This document shows, in pieces, positions 22,301 through 30,394 of a DNA stretch of 30,394 nt. The stretch comes from Ustulina deusta (lineage: Eukaryota > Ascomycota > Sordariomycetes > Xylariales > Xylariaceae). The notes under the pieces were generated by a model. That model did no database searches, was not told the DNA's origin, and saw only the letters and a list, made by a program, of their open reading frames with translations. The position numbers and the translations under genes were made by a program. How positions within the stretch are numbered: position 1 is the stretch's first letter; each line of letters opens with the position of its first letter. The stretch spans positions 1 to 30,394 of the forward strand of contig JAJNNX010000103.1 of the NCBI GenBank assembly GCA_023159155.1. The letters run 5' to 3'.

Positions 22301-23002
22301 ACCTAATTCGGTAAGTGTCCCACTTCTGTCTTAATACCCTATTATTTCCTATATAAAATAGATTAGCTTCGAACATTATATAGACACTAATAAAAATAAC
22401 AGTTAGACCTTTGGTTAAAAACTTTATTAAAGCTTTATAACAGCAAATTTTGTAGCATAATTACTACTTATATACTATTTTCTAAAAATTATCAAGTTGG
22501 CTAATTTAGCAAGTTCAAAAGTCTTACAATAAATATAATAGTAGTAAATTTACTAGCAAATATATTTTAAGCAAAAAAAGCTAAAATAATACCTTTTTAT
22601 ATCTCCTTAAATAAATAACTTATTTATAGATCTTAATATAAAAATACTATTTTAATTACTTAAATTACTAATTTAATAGTTGCTAATAATACTCCTTAAG
22701 CATATGTTAGGTAAACTAGTATAACTATATAGGCTGCTAACTTTTTAGACTTAATGCTAGCTATACTAGCGCTTTTTATATTTTTTAGTGCTATAAAGCT
22801 ATTTTTACTACTTGTAATAGGTCTAGCGTTAATATAATTAGCGGTTGCTAAACTTTTTGAAATTATTAATATTATAGTTTAATTAATAGATTTTATAATA
22901 TTAGTAATAGAAATAATGCTATAATATAGGCCTGCTTTGCAGGGTTAGCAGCGCTTTTATTTAGTATGGTTTTCTACTAACAAAAAATATAGCTATTGCT
23001 AA
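22301..23002. other. AT-rich spacer between island and element C
   Basis: It is less extreme than the retroelements: GC-bearing words such as GCCTGCTTTGCAGGGTTAGCAGCGC-like sequence survive at about 22929-22953. No open frame, LTR or transposase motif was recognised. It ends in the GCTAA (22998-23002) that forms the left target duplication of element C. Confidence 0.5.
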
Positions 23003-23236
23003 TATCACAATTAGTTAAGTAAAGCTTTTATAGCTAGTTTATTAATACTATAAACAAAAACTCTAAGCTAAAAAAAAAAAAAAAAAAAAAAAATCAGAGT
23101 TTATAAAGTAAGTAAATATAAACTCTATATATATAGCTATAAAATTATAGGTTAGTCCGTGCGTAGACTTCCTATTTTATTACTATATAAGTTTAAAATT
23201 TTTATAAGTCTTGCTAAAACTATACTAATTATTATA
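23003..23236 (-). repeat. 3' LTR of copy C
   Basis: 234 bp, starting TATCACAATTAG and ending CTAATTATTATA in the plus-strand view. It contains a run of about 24 A (23070-23093), the complement of the T run in copies A and B. Confidence 0.88.
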
Positions 23237-26200
23237 CTATTTTTTTTAAAACTAAAAGTTTAAATATAGTTTTAATTTAAAATTACTAATAATATTAAAT
23301 TTATATAGTTTTTTTATATTATATTGTTTTATTATTATTTTTATAATTGCTTGTAAATTTATTAGCTATTATTATATATATTTATTTTTATAATTTTATA
23401 AAAAATCTAAAAGCTTTTTTATAAGTTTTATAAAATTAGTCAAGCTTAATTAGTATATTTTAAAAATTTTAAGCTATATATTAAATATTATTAGGATTAT
23501 AGCTTTTTTAAGCAACTTAGTATTATAGCTTTTTATTTTTTTTATATATTTTTAATTATTTAATTTATTTAATTTTAAATTTTATTTTACTATTAATATT
23601 TTTAGCTAAAAATAATAATTAAATTTATTAAAATAAAAAATTATTGCTTATTTTTTATAATTAGTTAATATAAAATAAGTTTTTTATTTTATAAAGATTA
23701 AGCAAATTAAAAATATAACTAAATTTTTGTTTTTTTAAAATTTTAAAAAGTTTAACTAATTAAAAATCTAATCTAATAGTTAGTATTTATATTATAAAAC
23801 TTTTTTTTTTTAAAAAGATTTTATTTTTTATTTTAAAATCTATTAAGCATTTTTTTTTATTAGTTTATAGCTTATATTATTTTTATATAAAAATTATTAT
23901 ATTATATATTATTTTTTAAACGTTTTAAGTTTAATAAACTAGTTTAAATATTTATTGTTTAGTATTAAAATTTATAATAGTTTTATTAATATTTATTATT
24001 AAAAAGTTTTATATTTTAATTTTTATTGCTATTTTTAGTAATAATATATTAATTAATAAATATTATAAAAAATTATATATAAAATCTAAAGTAAAAAAGT
24101 AAATATTTTAATTATTTTAATATTTATTAATATAAAAATAAAATTATTAATCTAGTTTTTAATTAATTAATTTTATTACTTTTTAGATCTAAAAATAATA
24201 AATATTATTAAAATAATATTTAATACTTATAAAACTATTAATTATTATTATAAATTTAAAAATAAATAGTTCTATATTATTTAATATTTATATGTTTAGT
24301 ATATTAAAAAATTTATATAAACTGTTATAATATTTTGTTTTTTTTATAATTATAATAATTATATATATATTATTTATAATTATATTTTAAATAAAACTAA
24401 TAGTATTTTTATTTTAATATTTTAATTATTTTATATTAATTTTAATATATAATAATTAAAAATATATAAGTTTTTTGAATTAAAGCTATATAAATTTTTA
24501 TTTTATTTAAAATAATTTTAAATATATATAGCTTTTTGTTTTTATTTTTTAGATCTAATAGCTAATTTTTTTATTTAATTAGGTTTATTAAATTAGTTTT
24601 TAAAAAAATATTAAATAAAATATTTATAATTAATATAAAACTTAATATTTTATTAAGTAGAACTAATATTATTATTTATTTTTTAGTTTTTTTAGTTTTA
24701 ATTATAAAAAATTTAACTATTTTTTTTAATAAAATATTAGCTATTATATTTTTTTATTTTAGTTAATATTAAAAAATAATATTAAAATTTAATAAAAAGT
24801 TAGCTTAGCGTACTTATTATATTAATAAAATCTATTTATTTAAAAAATATAATAAAACTTAATAATTAATTATTATAAAAATTTTAGTTTTAAAAAGCTT
24901 TAAGTAATAATATTTTAAAGTTTATATTACTATTAAAAGTTTATAGTTTTAAATTAAATAAATTTGCTTAGTTAATATTATTATTTTAAAAAAATATTTT
25001 ATAAGTTTTAAGGTTATATTTTTTTATTATTGCTAGATAATTTTTTTTATTATATTATATAAAGTATTTATTTTTATTTATATTAGTTAACTAAGCTTAA
25101 AAAAAACTAAAATAAATGCTTTATATATTAATAATTTTATATGTTCGAAAGCTTATTTTTGTTTTAGTCTTATTATAAATAGTTTATTTTTTTTAATAAT
25201 TAATTTAGAAAAATAGCAATTTTATTAGTATAATAAATAAATATATAAATATAATTATAAAGCCTAAAAAACACCTAAATTAATTTAGTATTTTTAAAAT
25301 TATTAAAGTTCTAATTTAAAATTATTTAAATTTTTATAAAATTAATTTTTATTTTTATTTTAGTTTTTATAACTATTTTTAAATAATTAATAATAAATAT
25401 ATTAAAATAGAACTTTTTAATATTTTTTTAATATTTAGTTTAATATAAGTAATAAATTATTTTTTTATAATAAATCTAGTATTATTTTTTAGTTTTAAAA
25501 TAAATTAAAATATTATTTATATAAATATTTATAAATTTATTTAAAAAATTTTAAATTTATATATTAATAAAAGCTTACTATTAAATAGGTTTTATTTTTA
25601 AACTAAATAATAAAACTTTTTATTAAAATATTTTTTTTTAAGTTTAAAAAAAAAAAATTAGTATAATTTTATAATTAATAATAATTAATAAAAAGTTTTA
25701 ATAATATTATAATAATTAAATATAGTATTACTAATATTTAAAACTAGTATAATTTAATTTTTTAAATATATTTTTTTTATTAATAATTAATTATAAATTT
25801 ATATTTAATTAACCTAAGTTTAAATATAAATAAAACAAAAGTAATATTTAGATTTATATTTTATTTAATAAAATTTATAATTAATAATTTATTTATAAAC
25901 TTTTTTTAAACTAAAATAAACTATATAAATATTTAATATTAATAAAATTTAAAAATATATTTTTTATTATTAAGTTTTAGTATTATATTAAATTTTAGTT
26001 ATAATAATAGTAAACTTTTTTTAAAAGTTATTATATAAACTTTTTTTGTTTTAAGTTTAAAAAATTTTAATTTTTTTTAAATTTTTTTAGTTTTAGTTAT
26101 TTTTAAAAAATTGTTTTAATATTTAATAATATTCTTTTAATGCTTAATTATATTAATTAGCATTTTTTTATATTTTTAAGTTTATATTTTATTATTTATA

Positions 26201-28046
26201 ACTAAAAAGTTTAACTATAATTATTAATAAAAATTAAACTAATAAAAATAAATTATCTAATTAAATTAATTATTATTTTTAAGTTTTTATTAGAATATTT
26301 TGTTTTATTAACTATTTAATACTAATAATAATATTATAACTAAAATTAATAACTTAAAATATTTAGTTTTTAAATTATTAATTATTAATTTTTATAATAT
26401 ATATTAAATATTTATAAACTTTACTAACTATTTTATTTTAATAATTATAAAGCTTTTAAAATTTAGCTAAATAAAATATTTTTATTTTTAATTATTATTT
26501 AATTTATTATATAAATTTATAACTAATTATTAAAAAAATATAAACTTTAATATTATATAAAACTAAAGTTTTTATTTTAATATTATTAATTTATTTTAGG
26601 TATATATTTTAATTAAAATAAATAAAAAAATTAATAAAAGGATTTCTATTAGTTCTATTTGTTTTTTAAATTAAATAAACTACTAGAACTATTCTTATTA
26701 TAGACTTTTTTTATTAATTAAATATTTAAAACTTTAAGCTTTTAGTTAAAATAGTTAATTAATAAATATTTTTTTTATTATAAATAAAATAAGTTTTATT
26801 ATTTTAATAAGATTTTTTTTTATAGTTAATATTTAATTTCATTATTTTAAAATAAATATTTTAAAACTTTTAAAATTAGTTAAAAATTAATAAATATATT
26901 TATTAAAAGTTTAATTATTTAAATTAGATTTTTATTTAGTTAAACTAATAAGTTTAATTTATTAATAGTTTTTATAAGTTTGTTTAATATTATATATTAA
27001 TTTAATAACTTTATTAATAAATAATTTATAAAAAATATTTAAATTTATAAAAATTTATATAAAAATAGTTCTATAATTTATATTTCTATTATAACTTAGC
27101 TAATTAATATTTTTATTAGTTTTATATATATAAACTTAAAATATTTTATAAATAATAATTATTTCATTAAAATTATAATAAATTATTAATAAAGCTTAAA
27201 TTATTTTAGTAATATTATTAAATAGTTTTTTAATTAAATAAAAATATATTTTTATTAATTTTTTAATATATTTTTTTAATTAGTTTATAATATACTAAAA
27301 TTAATTATTTTTAGTTTAAAATATAATAATATTTTTATTTAGTTTTTTTATTAGTTTATAAACCTAATTATTAAATAAAGCTTTATTTTTTATAAACTTA
27401 CTAAAATTAGTTTTTTATATTTTAGTTTTTTTAATATAAATAAAATTTAAAATATTAAAAAATAAACTAATAAAATAAAAAATAAATAAAATAATAAAAT
27501 TAAAAAATTTAAAATTAATATTTTTAAATATATTTTTTATTATTAAATTATAGTTATTTTTTAAAAATATTAAAATAAATATATTAAAAAATTTTTATTA
27601 AAACTAATATAAAATTATAAACTTATATAGTTATAATATTTATTAATATATTTTTAAATATATTATTTATTTTAAGTTATTTTAGTTCTAGTTTAAATTT
27701 TATTTTTTTAAGTTTTAATTTTTGTTTTTTTTAAATTTTTTTATAAAATTTTTTTTTTTAAAATTGTTTAATAATAAAAAGCTAACTATATTTAAAAATT
27801 AAAATTATTCTAATTATTTAAAAACTAAAAATAAAATAAAAATATATAAAGTTAAGTTTTTTATAAATTATTAGTTTTTAAATAATATAAAAATTAAAAA
27901 TTTTATTAAAATTATATTAATATTAAGTTTATATTATAAAATATATAATTAAAAAAAAATTTATTTATATTTTATTAATTATAACAAAATAAAAAATATA
28001 TATTTATTAAATATTTGTTAATAAATAATTAATAAACTTAAAGTAG

Positions 28047-28278
28047 TATTATAATTAGTTAAATAAAGCTTTTATAGCTAGTTTATTAATATTATAAATA
28101 AAAAATTTAAACTAAAAAAAAAAAAGAAAACAAAATTTAAGTTTATAAAATAAATAAATATAAACTTTATATATATAGCTATAAAATTATAAATTAGTTT
28201 ATATATAGATTTCCTATTTTATTATTATATAGGTTTAGAGTTCTTATAAGTTTTGCTAAAACTATACTAATTATTATA
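28047..28278 (-). repeat. 5' LTR of copy C
   Basis: 232 bp, starting TATTATAATTAG and ending CTAATTATTATA. Differences from the left copy are mostly transitions. The A run is here broken by G and C (AAAAAGAAAACAAAA). Confidence 0.88.
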
Positions 28279-28283
28279 GCTAA

Positions 28284-28790
28284 TAATTATTTAAAATAAT
28301 AATAAAGCTTTTAAAATATATACTTAGTGTAGCATAATATTAGCTCTTTTATTATAAGGCTTTTTATATAGTTTATAAATAATTTTAATATTACTAATTA
28401 GTATAAAAAGGTTAATTTATATTAGATCTATTTCTAGCTACTAGTAAATATTAAAATTATATATATTAAGCGTTTTATTAAGCTATATATAAATAGTACA
28501 ACTGTTATTAACCTTTAGAATAGCTTTTATTTGCTAATAAAACATATAATAGTAAAAAATGCTTTAATAACTTATAAAATAGCTAGTATATTTAAATAAT
28601 AACTATTATAGCTAATAAGCTATAACTATTATTTAGTATTATTTATATGTTTTTTTAATATATATTATAATATTTTTATTTTAGTGCTTTATTAGCAAAT
28701 ATATTAGCTTTTAATCTAATAAGTTATTAATAAAACTAGTATTTTTATTATTTGTTATATTTAGCTTTTTTTATTTGTATAAAAGCTATA
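28284..28790. other. AT-rich spacer between copies C and E
   Basis: No gene, LTR or motif recognised. It should be the continuation of the spacer at 22301-23002, split by element C. Confidence 0.45.
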
Positions 28791-28795
28791 ATTGC

Positions 28796-29031
28796 TATTA
28801 TAATTAGTTAAGTAAAGCTTTTATAGCTAGTTTATTAATACTATAAACAAAAACTCTAAGCTAAAAAAGAAAAAAGAAAAAAAAGAAATCAAAGTTTATA
28901 AAATAAATAAATATAAATTCTATATATATAGCTATAAAATTATAAGCTAGTTTATATATAAACTTTTTATTTTATTGCTATATAAATCTAAAGTTTTTAT
29001 AAGTTTTGCTAAAATTATACTAATTATTATA
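28796..29031 (-). repeat. 3' LTR of copy E
   Basis: 236 bp, starting TATTATAATTAG and ending CTAATTATTATA. Its homopolymer position holds a purine tract broken by G (AAAAAAGAAAAAAGAAAA). Confidence 0.85.
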
Positions 29032-30394
29032 CTACTTTTTTTTAAAACTAAAAGTTTAAATATAGTGTTTTTATATTATATTGTTTTCTTATTATTTTTA
29101 TAATTTTATAAAAAATATATAAACTTTTTTATAAGTTTTATAAAATTAATCAAACTTAATTAATATATTTTTAAAATTTTAAGTTATATACTAAATACTA
29201 TTAAAATTATAATTTTTTTAAGCAACTTAATATTATAACTTTTTATTTTTTTTATATATTTTTAATTGTTTAATTTATTTAATTTTAAATTTTGTTTTAT
29301 TATTAATATTTTTAACTAAAAATAATAATTAAATTTATTAAAATAAATATTATTATTTGTTTTTTATAATTAATTAATATAAAATAAGTTTTTTATTTTA
29401 TAAAAATTAAACAAATTAAAAACATAGCTAAATTTTTATTTTTTAAAAATTTAAAAAATCTAACTAACTAAAAATCTAATCTAATAGTTAATCTTTATAT
29501 TATAAAACTTTTTTTTAAAAAAAACTTTATTTTTTATTTTAAAATTTATTAAGCATTTTTTTTATTAGCTTATAGCTTATATTATTTTTTAAATATTTTA
29601 AGTTTAGCAAATTAGTTTAAATATTTATTACTTAGTATTAAAATTTATAATAGTTTTGCTAATATTTATTATTAAAAAGTTTTATGTTTTAATTTTTATT
29701 ACTATTTTTAGTAATAATATATTAATTAATAAATATTATAAAAAATTATATATAAAATTTAAAACATAAAAATAAATATTTTAATTATTTTAATATTTCT
29801 TAATATAAAAATAAAATTATTAGTCTAGTTTTTAATTAATTAATTTTATTCTTTTTAGGTTTAAAAGTAGTAAGTACTACTAAAACTATTAATTATTACT
29901 ATAAACTTAAAAATAAATAGTTTTATATATTTAATATATTAAAAAAAATATATAAAGTTTTATAATATTATATAGCTAATAATTTTATAATATTTGTTTT
30001 TTTATTAAATAAAGTTATAATTAAATAAGTAAACTTATTTATAAATATTTATATATAGTTATAATTTTATTAATTAAAATAATATATTTTTATTATTTAT
30101 TATTATTTATTATTATATTATAGTTAATATAAATAATAAATAAAAAAACTAAAAGTTTTATTTTATAATATTTTGTTTTTTTTATAATTATATTTTAAAT
30201 AAAACTAATAATATTTTTGTTTTAATATTTTAATTATTTTATATTAATTTTAGTATATAATATTTAAAAATATATAAATTTTTTAAATTAAAGCTATATA
30301 AAATTTTATTTTTTATTTAAAATAATTTTAAATATATATAATTTTTTATTTTTATTTTTTAGATCTTATAGCTAGTTTCTTTATTTAATTAAAT
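28796..30394 (-). mobile_element. Ty3/gypsy family 1, copy E (3' part, cut by right window edge)
   Basis: It matches copy C from the LTR inward, with many transitions and some deletions, for example about 45 bp lost after 29063 relative to C at about 23275-23320. It also carries a stretch (about 30000-30170) that matches copy A around 1960-2110 in reverse complement. No reverse transcriptase motif lies within the visible part. The base left of the LTR is ATTGC, a candidate target duplication whose partner is outside the window. Confidence 0.82.

Larger units (their letters stand above)
23003..28278 (-). mobile_element. Ty3/gypsy family 1, copy C, full length, RIP-mutated
   Basis: A complete element of 5276 bp, flanked by GCTAA at 22998-23002 and 28279-28283. 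Its LTRs of 234 and 232 bp run from TATCAC or TATTAT to ATTATA (plus-strand view). The minus strand at 25512-25523 reads Y-I-N-N in the reverse transcriptase box, as in copy A, and the sequence follows copy A throughout its pol region. On the minus strand a tract AAAAAAAATAG stands just before the 3' LTR, a plausible polypurine tract. The 5' part (about 26400-28046) would hold gag and protease; no motif could be read. At about 5.3 kb the element is short for a gypsy element, so internal deletion is possible. Nothing is translatable. Confidence 0.9.

Overview
The window reads as a piece of a filamentous ascomycete (Pezizomycotina) genome. It contains long, extremely AT-rich blocks made of dead LTR retrotransposons, mutated in the way repeat-induced point mutation (RIP) does it, around one short island of ordinary base composition. 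Three features support this: differences between paired LTRs are almost all C-to-T or G-to-A; both GAY codons of the reverse transcriptase YVDD/YIDD box are changed to AAY in every element where I could read it; and a good fungal-type intron (GTAAGT...CAG, 45 bp) sits in the island. The species cannot be named from this.

Layout. 1-3453: 3' part of a Ty3/gypsy element (family 1, copy A, plus strand). 3454-10301: a complete Ty3/gypsy element (family 2, element D, minus strand) with two 271-bp LTRs, inserted four bases before the end of copy A's 3' LTR, with an ATTAT target duplication. 10311-11844: a less decayed spacer with a fold-back tandem repeat, a small open frame, a tRNA-like A/B-box stretch and a GC-rich palindrome. 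11845-13243: 5'-truncated copy B of family 1. 13244 to about 16903: Ty1/copia pol remnant on the plus strand. 16904-17132: a nearly unmutated LTR starting TGTTACGGC. 17133-18635: unrecognised AT-rich sequence. 18636-22300: the island. 22300-22997: AT-rich spacer. 23003-28278: full-length family-1 copy C on the minus strand with a GCTAA duplication. 28284-28790: spacer. 28796-30394: 3' part of family-1 copy E on the minus strand, running off the edge.

The island holds two recognisable host genes, both on the minus strand and both broken: an ankyrin-repeat protein fragment (about 18636-19720) and an aminoglycoside-phosphotransferase-like (APH) kinase (20274-21481) with a single frame break. The kinase keeps its HxDxxxxN and IIDWE motifs and would be about 400 residues if the break were a sequence error. 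No working metabolic pathway or operon is visible. The history seen is repeated retroelement nesting, RIP, and decay of the genes caught between. I found no clear sign of a new defence or biosynthetic system. The most unusual items are the unmutated LTR inside RIP-mutated DNA, the fold-back tandem repeat at 10.3-10.96 kb, and the two damaged island genes.
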